NCBI GenBank assembly: GCA_903862655.1
Contig: CAIOZA010000093.1
Span: forward strand, 1-55,795
Reading direction: 5' to 3'
Length of the DNA: 55,795 nucleotides
From: an uncultured Ignavibacteria bacterium
Lineage (GTDB): Bacteria > Bacteroidota > Ignavibacteria > Kapaibacteriales > UBA2268
In this document: piece after piece, positions 6,444 through 15,383 of the stretch
Layout of the letters: the number at the start of each line of letters is the position of its first letter
Position numbering within the stretch: position 1 is the stretch's first letter
Program-made: the position numbers and the translations under genes
Notes under the pieces: generated by a model
Seen by the model: the letters and a program-made list of their open reading frames with translations, nothing else
What the model was told of the DNA's origin: nothing
Databases searched by the model: none

Positions 6444-8540
6444 TTATTTAATTACTACAAAACATCTCTTTATCAGTTTTCCGTCGATCTGCATAGCGAT
6501 TGTGTATTGACCGCTTGCAAGGTTAGTGGTGTTGTAAGATATCCCTGTTGTTAGATTATCTCCGCTAAGAACGTCGACTAAAGCACCTAAAGCATTATAG
6601 ATTCTAACATCCTGAACGCTGTTAACTGATTCAGGTAGCTTAATCTCTATCTTATCGGTTGCCGGATTAGGAGAAACAAAAATATTGTCTGTTGCATCCG
6701 GTATTTCAATGGAATTAAGCTCATATTTCAGCCATTTGATTACTCTGTCGATCATAGTTGTACGTTTTGTTTTGTTAACTATTACGTAAGGAGTAATTCC
6801 GAGAAGAGCATATCTAGTTCCGTTGTCTTCGACGCTGACACCAAAAATGGCATCGGCACCTAATACATTAAGAGTATCATTAGAAGTACCATTGTAGCTT
6901 ATACGTTTGCCGGCATTCGTAAAGTGCATAAACGGTTTAGTAGTTGCAGGAGCTGTGATGTTCATCAAAGTAATTAAGTATTTGATAAGATTACCTTCAA
7001 TCTGTGTGCCTAGATTTTTTGTAATAGGACTTGTTGATTCTCCACTAAGCCAAACTCTCCATGGGGCAGTTCCATAGCCCTGAAGTGAATATCCATAATA
7101 ATCTACTCCGAAGAATGGCAGAGCGCCACTTGCATTTAAGTTGCCAACTGTTTGATTCCCGCATACAAAAAGAGGTATTTTGTTGTTAACCGCATTGATA
7201 ATAGCATCCATATCGGTTGGCGATAATCCTTCGGCTGAACCGGTATTGAAAATGAGAGTATTGACTTTGAATTTAGCTGAGAATTGAGTGAACTCATCGG
7301 ATGTAAGATTTATAAAGTTCTGATAACCAAGTTCACCTAGTTCAGTCTTCATAGAATATTGTTTTTCGCCAGCAGGAATAACCTCAATATTGGAGATGTT
7401 GGATGAATAACAAGTGATAGAAGCCTGACCTGAGAGACCATTGGGATCGTCTTTATCCGTTATCACCATAGTGGCATCACCCATACCGATAGTAGTGCCG
7501 GGAGTTAATGCTAAAGTAACACTCTGAATAGAACCTGCGGTAAGGGTTACTTCGGTTCCAGTTATACCTTTAACCGCTACAACCCAGTCTGCAGGTGTAC
7601 GAGTGCTTTTTGACAAAGTAATTTTAAATGTTTTCGATACATCGGAAATATTCTTCAGCTCGTATGTTTTTTCAAAAGCAGTTCCGGGATCTTTTACATC
7701 TGCACTTGGACCGGTTGATGTAAGCTGAATAGATGCTTCGCCTTCTTTGCCCCAATCGCAGTTAAGAACTTCTTTGTTTGCTGGTGATTCAACAGAAACA
7801 AGACCGACAACCTTGAGATCCTTGAGTTTCATATTAGAAGGAACTGTGTAGAAGAAATCCTGAACAAATACTTGCCCACTATTTGCAGGCTGAGTGAATG
7901 AGCCTTGTGTTCCCCATGCACTGCCAAGCATTGCTCTTACAACCTTCATGTGCTGATACCCAACAATTTTTGAAGGTAGGTTGTAATAAGGATTGCTTTC
8001 GTATCCGGCTCTACCAGAAAGGTAATTCGATTGATCCCAATCTGCTCCTTTGCCGGAGCAACTGTCCTCAACTACGTACACATTGAACCTGAGTGGATCA
8101 GTGACTGTTGAAATCATAGTTGCATATACTTTGACAACAAGCTGACGGGTAGTTTGATTGAGATTATATGTAACCTTTACATCTACTTTAGGCGTTAATG
8201 CCAGAGCAGATTCAACAAGGTTTTTCCACTCAGTACGATCCTGAAAGATTGCATTGTTATAGTTTCTTCGGTCTATTGCTGCGGTAGGAAACCCCGTTAG
8301 ACCTAAAATCCCGCCAATAGTAGCCTGCTCGGCTATTACCATACCGTCACCATTGTGAACCTTAACCCCGATCATTGTTTCAGGATAAGACTCATATAAT
8401 TGATCCATAACATAAGAACCATCAACGCACCAGCCGCACCAAGCTCCGGTATGTTGCTCTAGAAGAACCTTCTTTATCTGAGCATTGGTAATGCCGATGA
8501 AGGATGCCGTTAGAATAATAAGTAGAATAATTTTTTTCAT
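6444..8540 (-). CDS. Omp28-like secreted protein with thioredoxin-type CxxC and T9SS sorting domain
   Basis: A 698-residue exported protein. The signal peptide (KKIILLIILTASFIGITNAQ) is followed at once by VLLEQHTGAWCGWCVDG, the opening of the Omp28 family, in which a thioredoxin-like fold carries CxxC (CGWC here). Beta-sandwich-like segments fill the middle. The last 80 residues are a T9SS type A sorting domain, recognisable from VSPNPATDKIEIKLPESV, VRIYNALGALV and LASGQYTIAMQIDGKLIK. The protein should therefore be secreted through T9SS and attached to or released from the cell surface. A GTG at 8546 could extend it by two codons, but AGGTG lies about 5 nt before the ATG at 8540. Its partner and redox role are unknown. 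Confidence 0.87.
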   Translation of the reverse strand: MKKIILLIILTASFIGITNAQIKKVLLEQHTGAWCGWCVDGSYVMDQLYESYPETMIGVKVHNGDGMVIAEQATIGGILGLTGFPTAAIDRRNYNNAIFQDRTEWKNLVESALALTPKVDVKVTYNLNQTTRQLVVKVYATMISTVTDPLRFNVYVVEDSCSGKGADWDQSNYLSGRAGYESNPYYNLPSKIVGYQHMKVVRAMLGSAWGTQGSFTQPANSGQVFVQDFFYTVPSNMKLKDLKVVGLVSVESPANKEVLNCDWGKEGEASIQLTSTGPSADVKDPGTAFEKTYELKNISDVSKTFKITLSKSTRTPADWVVAVKGITGTEVTLTAGSIQSVTLALTPGTTIGMGDATMVITDKDDPNGLSGQASITCYSSNISNIEVIPAGEKQYSMKTELGELGYQNFINLTSDEFTQFSAKFKVNTLIFNTGSAEGLSPTDMDAIINAVNNKIPLFVCGNQTVGNLNASGALPFFGVDYYGYSLQGYGTAPWRVWLSGESTSPITKNLGTQIEGNLIKYLITLMNITAPATTKPFMHFTNAGKRISYNGTSNDTLNVLGADAIFGVSVEDNGTRYALLGITPYVIVNKTKRTTMIDRVIKWLKYELNSIEIPDATDNIFVSPNPATDKIEIKLPESVNSVQDVRIYNALGALVDVLSGDNLTTGISYNTTNLASGQYTIAMQIDGKLIKRCFVVIK

Positions 8541-8691
8541 AAACACACCTAAAAATATTGTTTAAACATGAAGATCAATTATTTTTTGAAAAATTACATT
8601 AATTCCATTAATAATCAAAAAAAAAGATGATTTTCTATCAATTTTAGGTTAAAATACGTTAATATTTTTTTAACTAAAATCAAATAGTGAT

Positions 8692-9273
8692 TTGTCAGAT
8701 ATTATAGCACCCGAAATATTGCTGATGGGTTATCGGCAGGGATTTTTCCCTATGGCTGAAGGCAGGAATGGTAAAATCAACTGGCATCTACCCGATCCCA
8801 GAGCCATTATTCCTTTGAATAATATTCGCATTCATAAATCTGTACGCCAAACCATAAAGCGCGAACAACTTGAATTTAAGATAGACACCGATTTCGAAAC
8901 AGTTATACGTAGTTGCGCAGAACGTGATGAATGTTGGATTTCGGAGCAGATCATCGATTCGTATTTAACACTTAACGACATGGGCTATGCTCACAGCGTA
9001 GAATCATGGAAGGGAGAAGAGATGGTCGGTGGTTTGTATGGCGTGGCTATAGGTGGAGCATTCTTCGGGGAGTCTATGTTCACTCATCTGACAAACGCCT
9101 CCAAAGCAGCTTTTTATTATCTTGCCCACAGAATGATCGATAGAGGGTTTATTCTTCTTGACTCTCAATACATCAATCCACACACAGAGTTTCTGGGTGC
9201 AATCGAAATTCCGATTGAAATTTATATGAAGTTACTTCAAACAGCTCTGAGATTACCCGTAACTTTTAAATAA
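8692..9273 (+). CDS. aat: Leucyl/phenylalanyl-tRNA-protein transferase
   Basis: The enzyme transfers Leu or Phe from aminoacyl-tRNA to N-terminal Arg or Lys of proteins, creating N-degrons for ClpS/ClpAP. Family hallmarks: LLMGYRQGFFPMAE near the start, INWHLPDPRAIIPL, AERDECWISEQIIDSYLTL, YAHSVESWKGEEMVGGLYGV, GGAFFGESMFTHLTNASKAA and LLDSQYINPHTEFLGA. At 193 residues it is on the short side, as expected for the FCB group. No ATG exists in frame before the conserved core: upstream of the TTG at 8692 the frame holds no ATG, GTG or other TTG back to a stop at 8671-8673. TTG is therefore the likely start, without a clear Shine-Dalgarno. Confidence 0.93.
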   Translation: MSDIIAPEILLMGYRQGFFPMAEGRNGKINWHLPDPRAIIPLNNIRIHKSVRQTIKREQLEFKIDTDFETVIRSCAERDECWISEQIIDSYLTLNDMGYAHSVESWKGEEMVGGLYGVAIGGAFFGESMFTHLTNASKAAFYYLAHRMIDRGFILLDSQYINPHTEFLGAIEIPIEIYMKLLQTALRLPVTFK

Positions 9274-9353
9274 AATCTTTACTTTTATTTAAATTAATGT
9301 ATTAAATTTGCAGACGGCATGTTTTCAATTGAAACGTAGTCATCACAAATTCG

Positions 9354-11378
9354 ATGAATTTTATGCAAAAATACATAATCTTAATATTGTTGCCGATACT
9401 TTTCGTCTGTGGTTGCCAAACAGCTAGAACTCCTTTGGTTCAGGCTAAGTGTCCACCACCACCATCGCAGAACTGTAGACCGGATAAATGGTTGGGCACA
9501 TCTATGGACACTTCCGAAATCTATCGGAGAACGGCTTCTGATTGGTATGAGTTTTCTGAAGTTAAAACTCTAAATTCACCCGAGGACGAATGGGGTGTTT
9601 CGTTTATCGACAGCAAGAGAGCTTTTCTTACATTCAATGATCGCGATCTTCAGCAGATGATGATTGTCAAATTCAATAATGAGAGCAAAACATCCGTTGA
9701 GTCAGGAATAGCGTCGCCATTCGAGGGATCAATCGGAGCTATTTCGATAAGAAATAATTATGTAGCTGTTGCAGCATCGAACAGACCTGAGGATCCTGAT
9801 AATTTCATTGGAAACTCAGATATATATACTGCTGAACTCTACGGTAAAATCATCAAAAATGCCAGAAATCTGGGCACAAAAGTACATAAAGATAAATCCA
9901 CATGGGAATCACAGCCCAGCATCTCTGCTGATGGGAATGTAATTTTCTTCTCATCAGACAGAAACCATCTAAAAGGCACTGACCTCTTCTTTACTGTAAA
10001 ATTGCCCGATGGGTCATGGAGCGATGCTTACAATTGCGGCGATTCGATTAACACAGACTGTGAGGAAATCACACCATTTCTTTCTATCGACGGAAAACAG
10101 CTTCTTTTCTCGTCCTGCGGTCATGAAACTGTTGGAGGATTTGATATATTTTCATCGAACATTGCACCGGAATTTTGGGATGCGGTCAAGTCGAATGACA
10201 GGAAGGCATTGAATAAAGCCGGAAAATATTTCTCTTATGCAAAGAATATGCGCGCTCCTCTCAATACAACTGCAGATGAGCTGTTTCCTTCATCTCCTGG
10301 AAACCCCAATGAATTACTTTATTATTCATCCAATCAGGCAGGTGCAGTAACAAGTATTGTTCAGCTTAAAGGCGGTTTCGACATATATATGCGGAAAAAG
10401 ATTATTGCTCCTCCATCCAGAAAAGGGAAAACAACAGCAGAGATTCCGACTCTGACGGACGTAACTCCTGATGAAAATAATACAAAACTTCCATCGGAGA
10501 AGAATATTCCGGAAATTCCGAAACCTCCGAAACCTCCGGTAATTCCCCCGACATACACCGTTACAGGAACTGTTAGAAATGCCAACACTCAGGAGCCGAT
10601 CCCAAATGCTGACGTATATGTTCGCCAGACTGAAGGTCCTCCACCTACTTTGAAGCGTGACAACTATGTCGACAAAGACAGAGAGATTGATCTTACTTCT
10701 CAGAATAATGACAAACAATATGATAAATTTAAGTTGAAGTCCGACACAAGCGGTCAATCCACAATAGATAAGGACAGAGAAATTGATCTTGCTGCACAGA
10801 ATTCTGATAAATTCTTTGACAGTTTCAAGGTCAAATCTGACGATAAAGGAAACTATTCTATAGTGTTAGAGAAGGACAGAGAATACGAAATATCGGCTCA
10901 GACAGACGATATGTTCTTCGATTCCTTCAAAACAAGGATTGAAAAAGATGATCCAACCTTATCGATTAAACGTGATATGGAAGTTCCACCGGAACTGACG
11001 TTGAGAATCAACTTCCCAACTAATGTTTACAGCAATCCATATAAATATTCTATTGATTCTTCCGGAATCGAGACTAACCAAACCTGGGAAGAGGCATTGA
11101 ATCTTCTTGCCAATAACCTGAAGCATTCCAAGAATATATCAAAGTTAATACTTATAGGGCACACTGATGATGTGGGTAATGAAGATTTCAACAATAAGCT
11201 TGGTCAGAATCGTGTGAATTTCATTATTGCAGGACTTATCCAGAGAGGTGTTTCGAAAGATATTCTGGAAGGAAAGTCTGCAGGTGAGTCCGAACTATTA
11301 CAGCAATTACCAGATGAGACGACAAAGATGTGGAGAAAGCGTTGCAGAAGAGTTGAATTGCAGAAGATTAACAAATGA
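9354..11378 (+). CDS. OmpA-family lipoprotein with PD40 propeller, carboxypeptidase-like domain and 3 internal repeats
   Basis: A 674-residue outer-membrane lipoprotein. The signal ends in LFVCGC (Cys21 or so). Residues 100-340 hold PD40/WD40-like blades (ISADGNVIFFSSDRNHLKGT, LSIDGKQLLFSSCGHET). About residues 400-425 read VTGTVRNANTQEPIPNADVY, a carboxypeptidase-regulatory/CNA-B-like fold. Between about 435 and 540 a unit of about 30-35 residues occurs three times (DKDREIDLTSQN..., DKDREIDLAAQN..., EKDREYEISAQT...). The C-terminal 120 residues are an OmpA domain that binds peptidoglycan (KLILIGHTDDVGNEDFN, NRVNFIIAGL). An upstream TAAATTTG (9303-9310) may be its -7 promoter element. It precedes the penicillin-binding protein by 14 bp, so outer-membrane anchoring and wall synthesis appear co-expressed. 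Confidence 0.85.
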   Translation: MNFMQKYIILILLPILFVCGCQTARTPLVQAKCPPPPSQNCRPDKWLGTSMDTSEIYRRTASDWYEFSEVKTLNSPEDEWGVSFIDSKRAFLTFNDRDLQQMMIVKFNNESKTSVESGIASPFEGSIGAISIRNNYVAVAASNRPEDPDNFIGNSDIYTAELYGKIIKNARNLGTKVHKDKSTWESQPSISADGNVIFFSSDRNHLKGTDLFFTVKLPDGSWSDAYNCGDSINTDCEEITPFLSIDGKQLLFSSCGHETVGGFDIFSSNIAPEFWDAVKSNDRKALNKAGKYFSYAKNMRAPLNTTADELFPSSPGNPNELLYYSSNQAGAVTSIVQLKGGFDIYMRKKIIAPPSRKGKTTAEIPTLTDVTPDENNTKLPSEKNIPEIPKPPKPPVIPPTYTVTGTVRNANTQEPIPNADVYVRQTEGPPPTLKRDNYVDKDREIDLTSQNNDKQYDKFKLKSDTSGQSTIDKDREIDLAAQNSDKFFDSFKVKSDDKGNYSIVLEKDREYEISAQTDDMFFDSFKTRIEKDDPTLSIKRDMEVPPELTLRINFPTNVYSNPYKYSIDSSGIETNQTWEEALNLLANNLKHSKNISKLILIGHTDDVGNEDFNNKLGQNRVNFIIAGLIQRGVSKDILEGKSAGESELLQQLPDETTKMWRKRCRRVELQKINK

Positions 11379-11392
11379 TTTATTTTTGAAAA

Positions 11393-13633
11393 ATGACACC
11401 TTTTAAGTTTTATATAATTCTGATATTGACCACATTAGTGCTGTCAGTTGCGGCTATCTTCTTTACATATCAGTCAGTTTCCTACGGTCTGCCCTCACTC
11501 GAAATGCTGGAGAATCCCAAACAGGATTTCGCTACTCAGGTATTCAGTGCAGATGGAGAACTGCTGGATCATTTCTATAAGTTCCGCCGAGTTTCTCTTA
11601 CATTCGACAGCATCCCGAAGTATTTCATCAATGCATTGGTTGCCACCGAAGACAAAAATTTTTACAATCATTGGGGAGTTCACGTTCAGCGTATTTTCAA
11701 TGCAATGATTAAGAATGTTCTAGCAAGCAGATTCAAAGAGGGCGGATCGACAATCACAATGCAGTTAGCCAGGAATCTCTATTTCAATCAGGAAAATTCA
11801 ATGCGTCGCAAAATCCGCGAAGCTCTTACAGCAATTGCAATTGAAAATACATATACCAAACGCGAAATTCTCGAAATGTATTCGAATACTGTGGCATTTG
11901 GACGTGGCTGCTACGGTATTCAGGTTGCGGCACAGGTCTATTTCGATAAATCACCATCAGATCTGTCGGCAAGTGATTGTGCCTACTTGGTAGGACTGCT
12001 GAAGGCACCGGAACATTACAATGGGTTGGTAGATTATGAAAAAGCCATTTCAAGACGCAATATTGTTCTCGGTTTAATGAGTGAACAAGGTTACCTGACC
12101 GATGCCGAATACTCAAAAGCAATCGACGATCCAATCAGCCTGTCAAAAAACAAAATCAGCCCCAAGGGTTCCGAATATCTAGCACCTCATTTTGTCGAAA
12201 TGGTACGTCAGAACTTATCCAAAGACCAGAATCTAAAGGATTATGACCTGTACCGTGACGGACTAATAATCCATACGACATTAAATTCAAAGGTTCAGCA
12301 ATACGCTAAAGAAGCCTTGGATGAACATCTAAAAGAATATCAAATAATATTCAATAAATCATTTTCATGGAATAACAATCAGACCTTACTCAATGACCTG
12401 ATTTCTAAAGCCGTCAGATCAAATCCTGAATATATCTCTTCCGATGCTAATAAGAAAATTGAAGTAAATCAGCGACTTCGTCGTTCACGTTCGTTCATTG
12501 ATTCAATTAAAAATGCCGCAACCACAGTTCAGGCAGGGCTAGTAGTAATCGATCCAAGTACAGGCGAGGTTCTTGCTCTTGTTGGTGCCTCACCGAAGTT
12601 TATGCTTGAAAACCGAGACGCAAAATACTCACTCAATCATGTTACTCAAATCAAACGACAGCCGGGTTCATCATTCAAACCATTTGTTTATGCTTCTGCT
12701 ATAGAGCAAGGCATGAAACCCTCTGATATGATAGAATGCGGTCCGTTTTCCTATAAGCTGACAACCGGAGAAACATGGTCTCCTTCAGGCTCGGGCAACT
12801 GCGAACCCGGCGGCAAAGTCAATCTATTTCAGGCATTAGCCGCTTCCATCAACACTGTAGCTGCCAGATTGATAACTGAGCATACAACTCCGTTGAAAGT
12901 TATTGAGCTTGCCGCTAAAATGGGAATCCGTTCGAACCTGACTGCAGTTCCGGCACTGGCTCTTGGTGCAGGAGGGGATGTCAATCCATTCGAGATGGCT
13001 ACAGCTTATGGAACTTTTGTAAATGAAGGAATTTATATTGAGCCATATTTCATCAAATCCATTGAGGATCAGCATGGTAATTTCTTGTTCCAAAAAAAGA
13101 GAAATACTGCCGTAACCGAAGCACTAAAGCAGACAATCGCACAGCAAATGATAAGACTAATGATGGGAGTTGTTGATCGTGGAACTGCTTCAGAAATCAG
13201 GAAATACTTCACAGGTGTTGATGCCGCCGGAAAAACAGGCACCACCAATGACTATGCTGATGCATGGTTTGTAGGGTATACTCCTCAGCTGGTAGCAGGA
13301 GTTTGGGTTGGATTTGATGACAGGCGCGTTACATTCACTGGAGGTTATGGGTACGCGGGTAAAGCTGCTGCTCCAATCTGGGGCAAACTGATGAAGAAGA
13401 TCTATGATGATCCTGAACAGCCATACAAGCAAAGGAAATTCCTTTTCATTTCAGATTCTACCGATACAAATAAAAATGAACCACAAACAGGTTTATTGAG
13501 ATTTGAATATAATCATTCGGTTGAAGCAAAACTCTTCAAAGCAAAAAACTATATTTCATTTGGCGATAAGACTAACAACTATGATATGCCTTTAGCTGTT
13601 GCCAATAAAAAAACTCTATTAACCGGAAATTGA
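11393..13633 (+). CDS. Class A penicillin-binding protein (PBP1A-type transglycosylase/transpeptidase)
   Basis: A 746-residue bifunctional peptidoglycan synthase. One N-terminal membrane helix anchors it in the inner membrane. The GT51 glycosyltransferase domain shows VATEDKNFYNHWG (catalytic Glu near residue 86), EGGSTITMQLARNLYF, and KREILEMYSNTVAFG. The transpeptidase domain shows the SxxK serine in RQPGSSFKPF (about 425), SIN (about 484) and KTGTT (about 613). Length and order agree with PBP1A/PBP2-type enzymes; there is no long C-terminal extension. It lies 14 bp after the OmpA-like gene and 19 bp before the next exported protein, hence probably one operon. Essential motifs are all intact. 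Confidence 0.93.
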   Translation: MTPFKFYIILILTTLVLSVAAIFFTYQSVSYGLPSLEMLENPKQDFATQVFSADGELLDHFYKFRRVSLTFDSIPKYFINALVATEDKNFYNHWGVHVQRIFNAMIKNVLASRFKEGGSTITMQLARNLYFNQENSMRRKIREALTAIAIENTYTKREILEMYSNTVAFGRGCYGIQVAAQVYFDKSPSDLSASDCAYLVGLLKAPEHYNGLVDYEKAISRRNIVLGLMSEQGYLTDAEYSKAIDDPISLSKNKISPKGSEYLAPHFVEMVRQNLSKDQNLKDYDLYRDGLIIHTTLNSKVQQYAKEALDEHLKEYQIIFNKSFSWNNNQTLLNDLISKAVRSNPEYISSDANKKIEVNQRLRRSRSFIDSIKNAATTVQAGLVVIDPSTGEVLALVGASPKFMLENRDAKYSLNHVTQIKRQPGSSFKPFVYASAIEQGMKPSDMIECGPFSYKLTTGETWSPSGSGNCEPGGKVNLFQALAASINTVAARLITEHTTPLKVIELAAKMGIRSNLTAVPALALGAGGDVNPFEMATAYGTFVNEGIYIEPYFIKSIEDQHGNFLFQKKRNTAVTEALKQTIAQQMIRLMMGVVDRGTASEIRKYFTGVDAAGKTGTTNDYADAWFVGYTPQLVAGVWVGFDDRRVTFTGGYGYAGKAAAPIWGKLMKKIYDDPEQPYKQRKFLFISDSTDTNKNEPQTGLLRFEYNHSVEAKLFKAKNYISFGDKTNNYDMPLAVANKKTLLTGN

Positions 13634-13652
13634 AAACATTAAGATACATTTT

Positions 13653-14738
13653 ATGAAAGAATTTCTTTTACTTTTTATCGGAATTATTTTTATTTATTCA
13701 TCTGCAATAGCAGTTGATCTCTCAGATAATGAGAACAGCATCAGACAGGCTACACCAGCAGAATTAAAGTCATGGCAGGGCGATAACAACGTATCGCTAA
13801 TCAGCTCATCCAATCCCGAGAACTCTATTCTTGTTGCCACTGATACTATTAAGACTTTCCTGAATCGAACTACCAAATACAATATTTATGTAGTTAAAAT
13901 TGGTAATGAAAACTGGCCTCTTGTTGGCACAAATGCTAATTATAGTTTCGTAGGTCAAAGGTTCAATCTTAACGCTGACCAGCTGAATAACTTCAAGTTA
14001 ACAGGTGTAATGATACCTTTTGGTTATAATGTCCAAAAAGGTTCTTATCGTGATTCTGTTTTGATATGGGCATATCAGGGTGATCCCAAAAATCAGGGAG
14101 CTCCAACCGGCGTACCATTTGCACAAGGATTGGCACTCTTGGATAATGCGGTTGCTGATTCTACTAAGCCGATTTTCACATACTTCAAATTCGCTACAAC
14201 CGGCGATCTGACAAAAGATTTCAGCATTTTCATACAGACCTTGAATACAAATGCTGTTGAATCAGACATAATTTCGATATATTCGAATAATCAGGGCGAT
14301 GGTAAGAATGAGGGCAGAGCTATGTTTATGTATGTGAATGCCCAAAGTAAGCTTGTTTATGCTCGGTTCGCTAGTCTGACCTTAAAAATGGATGACGGTC
14401 AACCCCCTAACTTCGACATTCTGCTTCTTCCGGTTCTATCGCCACTAACGTCTGTTGATGATCCTATTACTCTCAATGGATTGACCTTGAATCCAATTCA
14501 TCCTAATCCGGTTCAGAACAATGCAATTGTTGAATTCAGCAACGAGATAGCAGGAAATATAAAACTTAATCTTATAGATATGAATGGGGTTCTCGTTAAA
14601 AGCATTTCTGATAGCCAGTTTGATTCAGGCCAGCATTCGATTTCGTTCGATGCAGGCAATATCCAAAGCGGAACATATCTGTTGACGATTCAGTCTGCAT
14701 GCTCAAGCTTCGCATTGAAGATTAACATTGTTAAATAG
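13653..14738 (+). CDS. Secreted protein of unknown function with T9SS sorting domain
   Basis: A 361-residue exported protein. The signal peptide ends near SSAIA, and the mature part starts VDLSDNENS. The central 200 residues are not recognised. The C-terminus is a T9SS type A domain: LNPIHPNPVQNNAIVEF, IKLNLIDMNGVLVK, and SGTYLLTIQSACSSFALKI. It follows the penicillin-binding protein by 19 bp and is probably the last gene of that operon, although functional linkage is unclear. Confidence 0.75.
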   Translation: MKEFLLLFIGIIFIYSSAIAVDLSDNENSIRQATPAELKSWQGDNNVSLISSSNPENSILVATDTIKTFLNRTTKYNIYVVKIGNENWPLVGTNANYSFVGQRFNLNADQLNNFKLTGVMIPFGYNVQKGSYRDSVLIWAYQGDPKNQGAPTGVPFAQGLALLDNAVADSTKPIFTYFKFATTGDLTKDFSIFIQTLNTNAVESDIISIYSNNQGDGKNEGRAMFMYVNAQSKLVYARFASLTLKMDDGQPPNFDILLLPVLSPLTSVDDPITLNGLTLNPIHPNPVQNNAIVEFSNEIAGNIKLNLIDMNGVLVKSISDSQFDSGQHSISFDAGNIQSGTYLLTIQSACSSFALKINIVK

Positions 14739-14759
14739 ATTTGAATTCGCATCCTGACA

Positions 14760-14793
14760 CCCGCTCCACTTGTGGTTAGGGCTGGGGTGGGGT
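14760..14793. repeat. G-rich interspersed repeat (GCTGGGGTGGGGT core)
   Basis: CCCGCTCCACTTGTGG, then TTAGGGCTGGGGTGGGGTC, stands out from its AT-rich surroundings. The tail closely matches GGGTTGGGGTGGGGTT at 21423-21438, which lies in coding sequence. It sits between convergent genes, about 20 bp after the stop at 14738. Confidence 0.55.
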
Positions 14794-14927
14794 CAATTTC
14801 GTGTTTAGGGTTTTGTAAGTAGTGATTAGTTTGATTAGAATTTTAGAACAAGGATTAATAATTTTTGATTTTCGTATTTATCATTGTTTATAATGTAGAA
14901 CGGATTGTAAGTGAACCTCTAATAATC

Positions 14928-15377
14928 TTATGTTGCAACGATATGCAAATGCCAAAATATAGAAATATCACATTTTGAGGGGTCTAATGTTCTTTGTATT
15001 TTACCTTTATTTGAATTAGTAATGAGTAAATTTGGTTCATATTGCATAAACGGTGCGTTCCATGCTCCGATATTATATCCAGCGTTGTCATGCCATGTTG
15101 GTTGATCTATCATTAAAAGCGGGTATCTTCTAGTCGCTGAGTCTACTTTTTGATAACCATGATTGGCAAAAGCATTATTATAAACTGCATTGTTCATTTT
15201 ATTAGTACTATTCCATTGGAAACCAGTAACAATTTTGTTTTGCTTGCATGAGTCTGGTTGAAATTGTCTTAATGTAGAACTGTATCCCCAACGAAATGAC
15301 CACTTTGTAGGCTCTGAATCCTGTGCATAAATAAGTGAAACACTTATCAGAGCAAGTATCGTTATTATTTTTTTCAT
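14928..15377 (-). CDS. Exported protein of unknown function, possibly truncated
   Basis: A 149-residue protein with a clear signal peptide (MKKIITILALISVSLIYAQ). The mature part is rich in aromatic and Asn residues (FRWGYSSTLRQFQPDSCKQN, YQKVDSATRRYPLLMIDQ, APFMQYEPNLLI) and reads like the head of a longer T9SS-type exported protein; there is no sorting domain. The last dozen residues look unlike the rest, which would fit a C-terminal truncation. It is 6 bp from the next minus-strand gene, so both are probably cotranscribed. No function can be given. Confidence 0.6.
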   Translation of the reverse strand: MKKIITILALISVSLIYAQDSEPTKWSFRWGYSSTLRQFQPDSCKQNKIVTGFQWNSTNKMNNAVYNNAFANHGYQKVDSATRRYPLLMIDQPTWHDNAGYNIGAWNAPFMQYEPNLLITNSNKGKIQRTLDPSKCDISIFWHLHIVAT

Positions 15378-15383
15378 ATTTAC

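Noticed and set aside
10326-10757. Minus-strand frame of 143 codons inside the OmpA-like gene
   Set aside because: It is the shadow of a gene with clear domains on the plus strand.
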